Source: Desulfoluna limicola
GTDB lineage: Bacteria > Desulfobacterota > Desulfobacteria > Desulfobacterales > Desulfolunaceae
Length of the DNA: 64,000 nucleotides
Assembly (NCBI RefSeq): GCF_021654575.1
Contig: NZ_AP024488.1
Location: forward strand, 2,813,501-2,877,500
Direction: 5' to 3'
Position numbers and translations under genes: made by a program
Notes under the pieces: generated by a model
Told to the model about the DNA's origin: nothing
Seen by the model: only the letters and a program-made list of their open reading frames with translations
Database searches by the model: none
Shown: in pieces, positions 1-9,167 of the stretch
How positions within the stretch are numbered: the first letter of the stretch is position 1
Layout of the letters: each line of letters begins with the position of its first letter

Positions 1-423
1 CATTGCCACCTTGCCACCGAAGACGACACAGGTGGAAACAAAATTCACAAGGTACTGAAAGGATAATCCAATGGCCACAAGCCCCAGTAAACACAACGCC
101 CCCTTCACGAGGGAGGAGGTTGTCACCTGAGGGGCCTGGGGGAGTTCAAAGGGCGTGGGGTTGAACAGACGAGCCAGGGTGTCGGCCTTGGCGATAAGAA
201 CCCCGGAGAAGAGAAGCATCACAAAAGGCAAAAAGGTATTGAGCTGCGCAAAGGTGCTCACCCTCGCGGCCATGGCAAACGCCTCATCCCCGGGAAGCAT
301 CCGCACGGCATCCCGGGAGACGAAGTAGTTGCCCACAGCGCCTGGGATGGCGAAGAAGGCTTTGACGGCATAGAAAAGTGCCAAAAGTCGAATGGCTATA
401 CCGGTCAGTTTCTGTGATTCCAT
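1..423 (-). CDS. Partial integral membrane protein, unrecognised
   Basis: Reading frame open to the left window edge. The N-terminal 141 residues start MESQKLTGIAIRLLALFYAV, with an AGGAAAGGG ribosome site just upstream of the ATG at 423. About three hydrophobic segments are visible (residues about 12-30, 62-82 and 108-128), so this is an inner-membrane protein. I do not recognise the family; the C-terminal part lies outside the window. Confidence 0.7.
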   Translation of the reverse strand, partial: MESQKLTGIAIRLLALFYAVKAFFAIPGAVGNYFVSRDAVRMLPGDEAFAMAARVSTFAQLNTFLPFVMLLFSGVLIAKADTLARLFNPTPFELPQAPQVTTSSLVKGALCLLGLVAIGLSFQYLVNFVSTCVVFGGKVAM

Positions 424-567
424 GGGAAGCCCTTTCCTCGTGATGGGGTTCAAAAAAGACAAATAGATTCCTTTATATACCATTTTAAACCAAAACGGTA
501 TGACCAAGGTCACTGCAGGGGATGATCCTCTGACAGCGCAGCCCCAAGCTGCTTTCAAGCGAAAGAT

Positions 568-752
568 GCCTCCGGCGGCCCTGCCGGGGGCTAAACGTTT
601 GCCAAGTTTGTGAACTGGGCTTAACAAACAGATTTTGAAACATGATCCCAGGTTTACATTGAATCAAAGGCGGATGTGATTTGACCCGAGGAACGAGGGG
701 CGAAGCGCAGCCGTAACCTGCTTTCAAGGTGGCACACCTTGCCGCCGGAGGC
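568..752. repeat. MITE-like palindromic element (copy 1)
   Basis: Both tips carry GCCTCCGGCGG in inverted orientation. The left tip is the 'Y' type, followed by CCTGCCGGGGGCTAAACG. The right tip is the 'X' type, preceded by a CAAGGTG/CACACCTTG hairpin. The middle holds an imperfect hairpin around CCCGAGGAACGAGGGG. The element ends 31 bp beyond the stop codon of the minus-strand MFS gene. Confidence 0.75.
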
Positions 753-782
753 ATGCTTTTACCGAACCTGAACCAGAAAAGG

Positions 783-1994
783 CTATGTGTTCTCCTCAGC
801 AAGAAAAGGCTGAACGGAGTGCCCCGTGGTCTCTTTGACGAGCTGAAGGCCCGACCAGACCCCGGCCACGAGAAAGACCAGGCCGCCAGCAAAGAGAGTG
901 GCGGGCATGCCGGAGCGGTCGGCGTACCAGCCCAGAAAAGGACCGATGACGACAAAGGCCAGCCGGATAATGAGACTTCGGATGGAGAGAACGGTGGCCC
1001 GGATTTCTGAAGGGGTCGACGCGTTGATGTAGTTTCTCAGCACCGGGGTGGCCACGCCCCTGACGGTATAAAACAGGAACAGCAGTCCCACGGCCCAGAG
1101 GGTGCTGAAAAAACTCAAGGCAAGATAGATGGAGGCGATGGCAACTGCAATAAAGAGAACGGTCCGGTCCCGCCCCAGGCTCTTTTCCACCTTCCAGGCA
1201 TGCATGGAAACCGATCCGGTGGTAAGGTTCAAAGCGGGAAGAAAGAGACCGTAAAGGGCCAGGGGAACGGCAAGAAAGACAAAGTAGGGCTGAATCAGCC
1301 AGGCCATGGTAAGGGTGGCGGTACCGATGACGGACGAGTAAATGATGCTCCACTTGAGGCCCGTGTTCCGGGTCAGGGCGTACCGGATGATCTGGAACAC
1401 CTGGGTAACGTTCCCCTTGCTTGTGATCTTTCGACGTTTGGGCTCAAAGAGCAACAGGGATGCGGGAACCGCAGAAAAAGCCACCAGAGCCTGAAAATAA
1501 AAAGGGGTCCGGAGACTCAGCGCCGCCAAGGCCACTCCGATGGGCGCGGCGACGGCCTCAGCATAGTTCCCGATGGAGACCAGGCGCCCCTCTTCCTTCA
1601 GGTAAGCCTCGCCCTGCCCGCCCTCTTGCAGGGTGTCGTAAAGAAGGGCCGAATCCGATCCGGAGATAAAACTCTGCCCCACCCCCAAAACCACCTCACA
1701 GACCAAAAAGCCCCAAAACCCCGTAGACACACAGTAAAGCCCGAAACCCACGGCCCCCAGCACGCTGCCGATGACAAGAGAGGTCTTGCGCCCCCAAACA
1801 TCCCCAAAATACCCCGAGGGAATCTCCATCACCACAATGGCAAAGGAGTACACCGCCTTCAGAAGAAAGAGATCCCGGGTCCCCAGTCCGTTCTCACGGT
1901 AGAAGAGAAACACAATGGGTACGGTAATCATGAGCCACTTGGAGATCTTGATCACATACAGCTTCAATATATTGGATGTCACATCGCGACTCAT
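783..1994 (-). CDS. Major facilitator superfamily transporter
   Basis: About 403 residues if translation starts at the ATG at 1994 (MSRDVTSNILKLYVIKISKW), chosen because GAGGGG lies about 10 bases upstream; the frame stays open further 5' without a good ribosome site. The first loop has an MFS motif A (GYFGDVWGRK), followed by the expected pattern of 11-12 hydrophobic helices split by a basic central loop (FEPKRRKI). It would be a cytoplasmic-membrane exporter or importer of a small molecule. The substrate cannot be read from sequence; drug/metabolite efflux is the commonest role. A palindromic repeat follows the stop. Confidence 0.85.
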   Translation of the reverse strand: MSRDVTSNILKLYVIKISKWLMITVPIVFLFYRENGLGTRDLFLLKAVYSFAIVVMEIPSGYFGDVWGRKTSLVIGSVLGAVGFGLYCVSTGFWGFLVCEVVLGVGQSFISGSDSALLYDTLQEGGQGEAYLKEEGRLVSIGNYAEAVAAPIGVALAALSLRTPFYFQALVAFSAVPASLLLFEPKRRKITSKGNVTQVFQIIRYALTRNTGLKWSIIYSSVIGTATLTMAWLIQPYFVFLAVPLALYGLFLPALNLTTGSVSMHAWKVEKSLGRDRTVLFIAVAIASIYLALSFFSTLWAVGLLFLFYTVRGVATPVLRNYINASTPSEIRATVLSIRSLIIRLAFVVIGPFLGWYADRSGMPATLFAGGLVFLVAGVWSGLQLVKETTGHSVQPFLAEENT

Positions 1995-2351
1995 CGTCAG
2001 AGACCCCTCTTCCAACTCGGAACAAACAAAATCAAAAAGCCCCTCTGACACCACAGGCGACTCCGATAATACCATCAATGCATGGGGGGACAGAGGGACG
2101 GAAAAAATGGAAGGTGTAGTCGATTCCCGCCTTTAATTCAAGGAGATTCCTGCGTGCGATTGAATCAAAAGCCCCAAGGTAGGGAATGCAACGGGCGCAG
2201 CGAAAGATGTCGGTGGGCTGCCTAATGTGGTCATGGCCGGCGTCACTCAGCCATGGGGCCGCCGCCCAGGTCGATGGTTCCGGGGCCCAGAAAATCATCG
2301 GCGGATACTCGTTCTTTTTGGCGGCTAAAGCCCCAATAGAGAAAAAGCAGG

Positions 2352-2605
2352 GTAACTATTCAGCTTGTGCCTCCGACGGCCCTGCCGGGGGCCAAACTTT
2401 TGAAAAATTTTACAAACAAGTCTTGAGGCCGATTTCGATTCATTGGAAGCCGCTGGTTTGACGACAGTACTCGACGTAACACGCAAGCATCCCCTTTTGC
2501 CGCTCAGCCCCGTTGGGGCAGAGCGGCAAAAGGGGATGCAACCGGAACGGTTTTACGAAACTTTTTTCAAAAAGCGACCCGCCGGAGGCATAGCTGAATA
2601 GTTAC
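2352..2605. repeat. MITE-like element (copy 2) with full terminal inverted repeats
   Basis: Bounded by GTAACTATTCAGCT at 2352-2365 and its exact inverse AGCTGAATAGTTAC at 2592-2605, with the GCCTCCG and CGGAGGC tips inside. It fills much of the 784-bp gap between the MFS gene and the lipoprotein gene (1995-2778); I see no gene in the rest of that gap. This copy carries a strong internal hairpin (2487-2539). Confidence 0.8.
2487..2539. repeat. 53-bp near-perfect hairpin inside copy 2
   Basis: GCATCCCCTTTTGCCGCTC pairs with its exact inverse. An inner GCCCC-GTT-GGGGC helix is separated from it by one A/A mismatch, giving about 24 paired bases with a 3-base loop. There is no T-run directly after it, so this is not an ordinary intrinsic terminator on the plus strand. 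Confidence 0.85.
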
Positions 2606-2778
2606 TTACTATAATTTGATAATTATACGTTTACTATCGATAAAAAGCCAAGCCCCCATTGACTCATGTTACTCATTGAAACACATCAGACATTACTATA
2701 TAAGACAAATCACAGTGTAGAACTTGACAGAGCACGTGTTTTTAAACGCTCCATGCCACCCCGAAAGGAAAAGTAACA

Positions 2779-3813
2779 ATGCAACACCCCATCCGCCTTG
2801 CCCTGACGGGCCTTCTCTTTATCTTCACGGCTTGCACGTGGGGCTGTGATTCTTCTGGAAATGGAGGGCCATCCGCCGAAGATATCGCACTGGAAGCCCA
2901 ACGAGTGAAGAGTGTTGGAAAGCTTATAGATGCGTCAGCCCGGAATCCCGAATATATGCCGGAGCTGAAAGCCCAGCACGAAGCCTTCTCTCACTTTGAC
3001 GGCCACTACCTGCTGGAGCCCCACACCCCGCTGCTCGAAGCCCGGATTCTTACCGTTGCCAAGTACATCGAAGGTTCAGCCCGACAGCCGGAAATGGAGC
3101 CCAAACTGAAAGATCTCTTCGACAGCTATGCAGGGCTCCTCACCCCCGAGTTGATCAAAAACAGCGAAAGGGCTCACTGCTTTCGCATGCTTACCCTGGG
3201 CAAACTCCTGGAATCCGTAGCCCGACAGCCGGAAAAGGCCCCTTCGCTTAAGGAAAAAGCAGCCTCGTATCTCGGACGATTCGACGACTATCCCCTTCAC
3301 ACCATGGCAACCCCGCTGGTACTTTACTACAGAAACATTGCATTGGAAAAACTAATAGAAGGGATAGCCCGGCAGCCCGAATCGGCCCCTTTACTAAGGG
3401 AAACGGCCGCCGCATTCCTCGGACAATTCTCAGATTATCCAATTGAAGCGATGACAAATCCGCGGGTACTGGCCGGCCGTGTGCAGTTGGTGGGCCAATA
3501 TATCGAGGGTGTCACCCGGCAACCGGAAGAGGAAACGCTGCTTGAGGAGGTCCTGACAGTATTCGCAGGAGACAAATCCCTTGTCGTGAACAGCACGTCG
3601 TGCCTCGTCAATGCAGCCCGGCTTGATGCATTAAGCGACCTCAGCGAGAGCTCTGGACGACAACCCTATTATTTCTTTGATACAGCAAATTGCACAGGGG
3701 AAAATTGCAAAAAATTCCAAAACATCCTGGAGCAACAGGCGGGTCCCATTCAGCTTGGGAGTTCATCTTCCGGATGCAGTCTGCCGGAATCACTCTGGTT
3801 GATGTATGATTAA
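2779..3813 (+). CDS. Lipoprotein with six ARQPE repeats
   Basis: 344 residues, unrecognised as a whole. It starts with a signal peptide (MQHPIRLALTGLLFIFTAC) with candidate lipobox FTAC (Cys19) or TWGC (Cys23), so a lipid anchor is likely. The mature part has about six copies of a unit about 48 residues long with the consensus (V/L)GKLIEGxARQPExxPxL, at residues about 46-63, 93-110, 140-158, 189-206, 238-255 and a degenerate one at 285-297. This suggests an alpha-helical solenoid or a binding protein for a repetitive ligand; function unknown. The ATG at 2779 follows a GAAAGGAAAAG ribosome site. It converges on the next gene. Confidence 0.8.
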   Translation: MQHPIRLALTGLLFIFTACTWGCDSSGNGGPSAEDIALEAQRVKSVGKLIDASARNPEYMPELKAQHEAFSHFDGHYLLEPHTPLLEARILTVAKYIEGSARQPEMEPKLKDLFDSYAGLLTPELIKNSERAHCFRMLTLGKLLESVARQPEKAPSLKEKAASYLGRFDDYPLHTMATPLVLYYRNIALEKLIEGIARQPESAPLLRETAAAFLGQFSDYPIEAMTNPRVLAGRVQLVGQYIEGVTRQPEEETLLEEVLTVFAGDKSLVVNSTSCLVNAARLDALSDLSESSGRQPYYFFDTANCTGENCKKFQNILEQQAGPIQLGSSSSGCSLPESLWLMYD

Positions 3814-3847
3814 GGGCTCGGTCAAATACCAATCACAATTGACCAAA

Positions 3848-3897
3848 GGGCTGCACGAACAGTGTAGCGACCTCATCCTGTCTTAACGGTGCAGCCC
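3848..3897. terminator. Inverted repeat between convergent genes
   Basis: GGGCTGCAC at 3848-3856 and its exact inverse GTGCAGCCC at 3889-3897 flank a 32-base loop between two convergent genes. There is no clear T-run, so a terminator role is only a possibility. Confidence 0.35.
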
Positions 3898-3911
3898 GCC
3901 CCCAATGCGCA

Positions 3912-4268
3912 CTACTCCACCTTGTGCAGGGACTCGGCCATCACGATGAAGCTCTGAATGATGATGTAGCCTCCGACGAAGAGCCCTACGATGGGTAAAA
4001 AGGTAAGACCTGTGAGGAAAAAGAAGAGCCCCACAGCCAGAAGGGCAATGCCGTTGGTCAGGCAGCTGATCCGTTCAAACAGCCTGTCCCTGAAGGAGAG
4101 AACGGCCTTGTGACGCCTATCGCTCGTATCCCGCCTGTTTTTCAGGAGTTTGCTCCCGAACTTCTTGAGCCTGGGTGACGGGCCAACCTGACGTCTCTGC
4201 TCCCCAGATCGGTGCCCCCTTAATGCCATGATTCGCTTTTCATCTCTTACGATATACACATCTTCCAT
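3912..4268 (-). CDS. Small membrane protein, unrecognised
   Basis: 118 residues with the start at 4268 (MEDVYIVRDEKR), chosen over an ATG 36 bases upstream because AGGAAGGGGG sits directly before it. The N-terminal half is basic and soluble (LKKFGSKLLKNRRDTSDRRH). The C-terminal half has two hydrophobic helices (about residues 72-90 and 92-110). It looks like a small inner-membrane protein with a basic cytoplasmic tail. Function unknown. Confidence 0.6.
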   Translation of the reverse strand: MEDVYIVRDEKRIMALRGHRSGEQRRQVGPSPRLKKFGSKLLKNRRDTSDRRHKAVLSFRDRLFERISCLTNGIALLAVGLFFFLTGLTFLPIVGLFVGGYIIIQSFIVMAESLHKVE

Positions 4269-4681
4269 GCGACCCCCTTCCTCGAATCGCCAAGCCATCC
4301 GCATGTACCCGGCACATGAGATGCCGCATGGGGAAATGCCGTCATCAGAGGCCTGCGTATCCGAGTGTTAAGAAACCCAGCGTTCCTGACAGTGAGGGTG
4401 ATTGAGCCTTGCGAGGAAGAGTCCTTGGTGAATCATCTGAAAGGAAAAACAACAAGGGAAGCCCGGTGCCGAAGAGGCCCGTGGAAGAAGAGACAGGACA
4501 CTGTGTCGATCCGTAATTCAACTATACAAGGCCCGACTCACCCTGTCAATTCGGGCCTGGCAAAGGAAACCGCCGTCAACGGACAGCGGGCACATCCCAC
4601 TGAAATCATTGCACCCGGCCAACCATAGGGTTACAATGCGGCCCATAGATCTCGACGACCTCAACCGCCAACGGAGCTGAC
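4269..4681. other. Divergent intergenic region
   Basis: 412 bases between the divergent small-membrane-protein and metalloprotease genes. It presumably carries promoters for both, but I can point to no convincing promoter, repeat or gene. A short plus-strand frame here (4365-4628) has no recognisable content. Confidence 0.4.
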
Positions 4682-7504
4682 ATGACGCGAGCGTTCACTG
4701 CCACCCTTCTGGTTTTCACTGCCGCACTCTTCTGGCCCGGCCTCTGCCACGCCCGCTACGACACGTCATGGACATGGCGCACCCTTTCAAACGAGCATTT
4801 CACCATCTACTACCCGGAAGGGCACGAGGCCTTTGCCCAGAGGGTCTACAACCTGTCCGACGAGGTGTACGACGACATCACCGGATTTCTCGGGGTCACG
4901 CCCCGTCGCTGCCCCGTGGTCATCAACCCCGGCACCGACCTGTACAACGGCTTTTACGCCCCCCTTCCCAACCGGATCTCTCTCTATGAAACACCCTATT
5001 ACACCGTCCGCGGCTTCGGCCCGGTATCGGATGCGGTGGACAAACTCTTCACCCACGAGTTCACCCACTTTGTGCATCTCACCACAAAGCTGGGCTGGTA
5101 TGGAAAGCTCACCGAGTTTATAGGAGACGGAGCCGCCATCTCCAACAGCCTCTCCCCGGGCTGGGTCGTGGAAGGGCTCACCACAACCACCGAAACCCTC
5201 TTCACCGACGGAGGCCGGGGTCGCTCCGCCCTCTTCCGGGGCACGATCCAATCCTTTGCCGAGGGTGAAGGACTCTGGAGCCTCCCCTCTGCCGGCGCTC
5301 ATCCCGTCTACGCCCCGCCCGCCGGACGCATCTACCTTGCCGGTTACCACATGGTCGACTACCTCAACCGAACCTTCGGCCCCACTGCGGCAGCGCGCAT
5401 GGCGCGGTACCAGGGCGAGCACCCCCTGGGAGGCACCCGCGAAGCCCTCACCCACGTCACGGGTCAATCCCCGGATGAGTTCTATGCGGCATTTCTGGAG
5501 GATTTCAACAGGCAGGTTGAAGAGTCTCAGGCCCTGGCCCTGTCGGCAGAGCTCCCGGAAGGGAAGGCGATCGCATCCGAGCCCCTTGAAAGCTTTGAGT
5601 CCCATACATGGACAAGCCAAGGCACCATCCTGGCCCTGCGCAAAGGGTACGGCAAAAAAAACGCCCTTGTGGAGATCGACCCCTCCGATGGCACCGTTCG
5701 CAGGACAACCTTTCCCGGCACCCTCTTTACCACAGCGCCCCTTCGCCTGATGGGAAACCCGAACCATGTGGTCCTGAGCGTTCCTTACCCGGACCCCTTC
5801 GGGACCTATGAATTGGACACCACAGACCTCACCCTCTTTGATACGGAAACCAACAAAGTCACCCGCCTCACCAAAGGCGATCACATCTTTTCGGCGGCCC
5901 CCTCCCCGGACGGCCACTCCTTTGTTGCCGCTCGTCGCAACGGTATGTGGTCCGATCTTGTCCTCATGGACGCCAGGGGGGAACACCTTGCCCCCCTCTA
6001 CTCGCAGGCCGGCGCATACTGCGAAGCCCCGGTCTGGTCTCCTGACGGCACCACCATCGCCGCGGTGGTCAAAATCGGCCAGAACGCCGACATCGTCTCC
6101 ATCTCTCCCGTATCGGGGCACATCACGCCCCTGTTCGGCTCCGATATTGCGGAAGACAACGACCCTGCCTTCTCTCCTGATGGCAAATTTGTGCTTTTTG
6201 CCTCGGACCGGAGCGGTATCTGGAACATTTTTGCTTACAACAGACAGAACAAAACCCTGAGACAACTCACCTCGGTCCGTTACGGTGCCTTTGAACCCCG
6301 AGTCTCTCCTGATGGGTCCACCCTCTCTTTCACCCGCTTGAACCGTGGCGTCAAAGAGCTCTGCACCCTGCCCTTTGATCCCGAAGCAGGGAAAACCGTT
6401 CCATTGCCAGCTCCCCAGGCAATGCCGACCCCCGACCTGAACCGGGTGGCTCCAGACGTTACCATTAAAAGCAACGGGATCCCCTGGGCTGAGGCGTACA
6501 AACCCCTTCTTCACGTCCCCTTTTTCACCAGGGATGAAGAGGGCAGCGCCCTGGGGGTCTTCCTCCTGGGGCAGGACCCCCTGGGCCTGAACAGCTACCT
6601 CGCCTCCATCTTCTACGGGCTGGAATCCAATCGCCCCGGATTTGATATCACCCTTGCCAACCGCTCCTTTAAACCCATCATCCGGGCCCGTCTCTACGAC
6701 AGCGCGGAAGAGGGCAACAAGGTGAACGGCTTGGAGAGGTGGCAGCGCGAACGAAGCCTGGAGCTGGCCCTGGACCTTCCCGTCATCCTCCAGAACCTGC
6801 CGAGTCAGATCCAACTTCTCGGCACCATCGGAACCAAGGCGCGAAAATTTAACGGGATCAAAAACGTGGAGCTCAATCCGGACAAAGACCAGTCCTTCGC
6901 CTGGTTCACCGAAGCCACCCTCACCCGAAGCCCGGACGCCCCCCGACGTGATGTGCTGCCCACCTGGGGGCAGTCCCTTTTTGCCTCCTATGAAAAAAGC
7001 ATCGCTGAAGCCGGCGGCGAACTCATCTCCCACAACGGCGTCATCTCCATCAAGCAATACCTCCCAGGCCCTATGGACCACGACGGGTTTGAGTTCACCC
7101 TCACCCACCAGGAACAGGACGGCGACATCTCCTACGCCAAGGACCTCAGCCTCCCAAGAGGTTACAAAAAAGAGGACACCGAAGGGGGCATGAACCTCGA
7201 CAAGAACCTCCTCGCCTCCCTCGAATACCACATCCCCATCACCTACCCCGACTGGGGCGTGGGCCTCGTCCTCTACCACATGGCGCGCCTGAAGACCTCC
7301 GTCTTCGCGGACTACGGCGGCGGATGGCAGGACCAGTTCGATGCCGGCGAATGGACCGACCGGGCCCGCCTCTCCGTCGGCACCTCCCTCACCGCCCACT
7401 CCACCCTCATGGCCGTCGTCCCGGCCGAGATCGGCGTGGAAATCGGCTACAAAACCAAAGAAGAGAGCGCCTTCGCCAACTTTATTTTTCAGATAATCTT
7501 TTAG
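4682..7504 (+). CDS. Secreted MA-type metallopeptidase with TolB-like propeller and outer-membrane barrel
   Basis: 940 residues. A signal peptide ends at CHA (about residue 24). A gluzincin-like peptidase domain follows (about 30-260) with zinc-binding motif HEFTH (His125, His129) and a downstream WVVEG that fits a third ligand Glu. Residues about 300-580 contain WD40/PD40-type blades (SPDGHSF, SPDGTTI, SPDGKFV, SPDGSTL). The last 330 residues look like an outer-membrane beta-barrel of the bacterial surface antigen type, ending in Phe (FIFQIIF). The predicted product sits in the outer membrane with a periplasmic or surface protease/propeller part. Its substrate is unknown. A palindromic repeat follows 8 bases after the stop. 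Confidence 0.85.
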   Translation: MTRAFTATLLVFTAALFWPGLCHARYDTSWTWRTLSNEHFTIYYPEGHEAFAQRVYNLSDEVYDDITGFLGVTPRRCPVVINPGTDLYNGFYAPLPNRISLYETPYYTVRGFGPVSDAVDKLFTHEFTHFVHLTTKLGWYGKLTEFIGDGAAISNSLSPGWVVEGLTTTTETLFTDGGRGRSALFRGTIQSFAEGEGLWSLPSAGAHPVYAPPAGRIYLAGYHMVDYLNRTFGPTAAARMARYQGEHPLGGTREALTHVTGQSPDEFYAAFLEDFNRQVEESQALALSAELPEGKAIASEPLESFESHTWTSQGTILALRKGYGKKNALVEIDPSDGTVRRTTFPGTLFTTAPLRLMGNPNHVVLSVPYPDPFGTYELDTTDLTLFDTETNKVTRLTKGDHIFSAAPSPDGHSFVAARRNGMWSDLVLMDARGEHLAPLYSQAGAYCEAPVWSPDGTTIAAVVKIGQNADIVSISPVSGHITPLFGSDIAEDNDPAFSPDGKFVLFASDRSGIWNIFAYNRQNKTLRQLTSVRYGAFEPRVSPDGSTLSFTRLNRGVKELCTLPFDPEAGKTVPLPAPQAMPTPDLNRVAPDVTIKSNGIPWAEAYKPLLHVPFFTRDEEGSALGVFLLGQDPLGLNSYLASIFYGLESNRPGFDITLANRSFKPIIRARLYDSAEEGNKVNGLERWQRERSLELALDLPVILQNLPSQIQLLGTIGTKARKFNGIKNVELNPDKDQSFAWFTEATLTRSPDAPRRDVLPTWGQSLFASYEKSIAEAGGELISHNGVISIKQYLPGPMDHDGFEFTLTHQEQDGDISYAKDLSLPRGYKKEDTEGGMNLDKNLLASLEYHIPITYPDWGVGLVLYHMARLKTSVFADYGGGWQDQFDAGEWTDRARLSVGTSLTAHSTLMAVVPAEIGVEIGYKTKEESAFANFIFQIIF

Positions 7505-7512
7505 AGAAGCAT

Positions 7513-7635
7513 GCCTCCGGCGGCGAGGTGAGCCACCTCGAAAGCGGGTTGCGAATGCTCTCGACCTTCGTGCCTCAGGTCGTTCACATTCGCGAACCTG
7601 GGGTGCAGGGGATTTATCCCCTGCCCGCCGGAGGC
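7513..7635. repeat. MITE-like element (copy 3) between convergent genes
   Basis: An X-type tip (GCCTCCGGCGG plus CGAGGTG-AGC-CACCTCG hairpin) faces a Z-type tip (GCAGGGGAT/ATCCCCTGC hairpin then CCGCCGGAGGC). The middle has a GCGAATG/CATTCGC inverted repeat. The right tip overlaps the 3' end of the sigma-54 regulator gene and encodes its last residues and stop. Confidence 0.8.
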
Positions 7636-9167
7636 TGGCTTTTAATCCCCAGCTTTTCCATGCGGCTGCGGAGGGTGTTGGGGTGGATGCCGAGAATTTT
7701 GGCGGCGCCTTTGGGGCCGGAGATAATGCCGCGGGTGTGGTCCACGACGTGTTGGATATGGGTTGCCATGGCGTCATTCAGGGTGCTGAAGGGATCGGAA
7801 GGAGAGGTGTTGCTGAAGGGTGACTCGGGGGTTTCGCGCCCCAGGTCGGCAAAGGTCAGGGGTCTTCCTTTGCTGATGATGAGGGCACGTTCGATGATGT
7901 TCTGGAGTTCACGGACATTGCCCGGCCAGTCGTAGGCCGAGAGACGGGACAGGGCTTCGGGGGACAGTTCGGGCCGGGTGGGAAGGTTCATCTCACGGCA
8001 CTTGGTGGCGATGAAGTGCTCCACCATGGCGGGGATATCCTGTTTTCGGTCTTTGAGGTTCGGGATGCGAACAGGGAAGACGTTGAGGCGATACCAGAGA
8101 TCGGAACGAAAGGCCCCCCTGGCTACCATGTCGGCGAGGTTCCGATGGGTGGCGGCGATGATGCGCACGTCTGCGGTAAGGGTCTTTGAGCCGCCGACCC
8201 GTTCAAATTCACCGGTCTGAATCACACGCAGGAGTTTTGCCTGGGCGGCTGCCGGCAGTTCCCCCACTTCGTCGAGGAAGAGGGTCCCGCCGTGGGCCCG
8301 TTCAAAGCGCCCCGGTTTGGTTTCGATGGCACCGGTAAAAGCGCCCTTTTCGTGACCGAAGAGTGCCGAGTCGATGAGGGTCTCCGGGATGGCCCCGCAG
8401 TTGAGGCTCACCATGGGCCCGGGGGAACGCAGGGAGAGCTTATGGATTTCCCCTGCCGCCACCTCCTTGCCGGTTCCGGTGTCCCCAAAAAGAAGAACCG
8501 GGCTGTCCGTGGGGGCCACGTCTTCAATAAGGCGTCGGACATGTTTCAGGCCGGAGTCTGCACCAATCATCACGTCGCCGCGCATCTCCCGGGTGTCCTG
8601 GTAGAGGGCTTTGTGATGACGTTCCAGATCCATGAACCGCAGGGCGTTCGAAAGGGCAATGGCAAAGGGCTCGTTCACTTCGCTGATGATGTCGGCATGG
8701 GATTCGTTGTAGTGCCCCTCCCCTTCGGCCACAAAGGTGAGGTTGCCGATGATCTGCTGCTTGAGTTTCAGGGCACAGGTGATGGTGCTGAAAGCCCCGA
8801 AGGTGCGGCCCCTTGTGGCGATGGCCGTCATGCCCCTGATGAGGACTTTCTTGATCTCCGAGTTGATGGGGTGGGTGTGATCCCTGATCCAGGGAACGGT
8901 GAGGGAGAGGGACTCCTTCTGCCAGGCTCCGATGGAGGCCCAGGCGGCATTGGAAAGCGGAAAGACTTCATCCACAAGGAGCCCGCCTTCGTCGTAAGCC
9001 ACAGCAATGATCCGGGCCCGTTTCTGCTCAAACTCGTAGACGGTGAGCATCACCGAATCGAGGGGCAGCTCCTCTTTCAGGTAGAGAAACACATCAAACA
9101 GGGCCTCATCAAGGTTGAGGCTGCCGCAAATCCGTCGGGTCACTTCTCTGAAAAGATTCTGGCGCAT
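7614..9167 (-). CDS. Sigma-54-dependent activator with GAF sensor domain
   Basis: 517 residues. Order: GAF-like sensor (about 15-185); AAA+ sigma-54 interaction domain (about 200-440) with Walker A GDTGTGKE (228-235), GAFTGA (275-280) and LFLDE Walker B; Fis-type helix-turn-helix at the C-terminus (AAKILGIHPNTLRSRMEKLG). This is the FhlA/NorR-like architecture: a ligand or redox signal on GAF licenses ATP-driven opening of sigma-54 promoters. It is divergent from the CoA-transferase gene at 9831, a plausible target, but I found no convincing -24/-12 site there. The last residues (QPPAGRG) and the stop come from a dispersed repeat tip. Confidence 0.9.
   Translation of the reverse strand: MRQNLFREVTRRICGSLNLDEALFDVFLYLKEELPLDSVMLTVYEFEQKRARIIAVAYDEGGLLVDEVFPLSNAAWASIGAWQKESLSLTVPWIRDHTHPINSEIKKVLIRGMTAIATRGRTFGAFSTITCALKLKQQIIGNLTFVAEGEGHYNESHADIISEVNEPFAIALSNALRFMDLERHHKALYQDTREMRGDVMIGADSGLKHVRRLIEDVAPTDSPVLLFGDTGTGKEVAAGEIHKLSLRSPGPMVSLNCGAIPETLIDSALFGHEKGAFTGAIETKPGRFERAHGGTLFLDEVGELPAAAQAKLLRVIQTGEFERVGGSKTLTADVRIIAATHRNLADMVARGAFRSDLWYRLNVFPVRIPNLKDRKQDIPAMVEHFIATKCREMNLPTRPELSPEALSRLSAYDWPGNVRELQNIIERALIISKGRPLTFADLGRETPESPFSNTSPSDPFSTLNDAMATHIQHVVDHTRGIISGPKGAAKILGIHPNTLRSRMEKLGIKSQPPAGRG

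Noticed and set aside
4787..7777. 996-codon open frame on the minus strand opposite the metalloprotease gene
   Set aside because: Shadow frame of a GC-rich gene; low-complexity Gly/Val/Gly-Asp composition, no ribosome site and no recognisable domain, while the plus frame has clear motifs.
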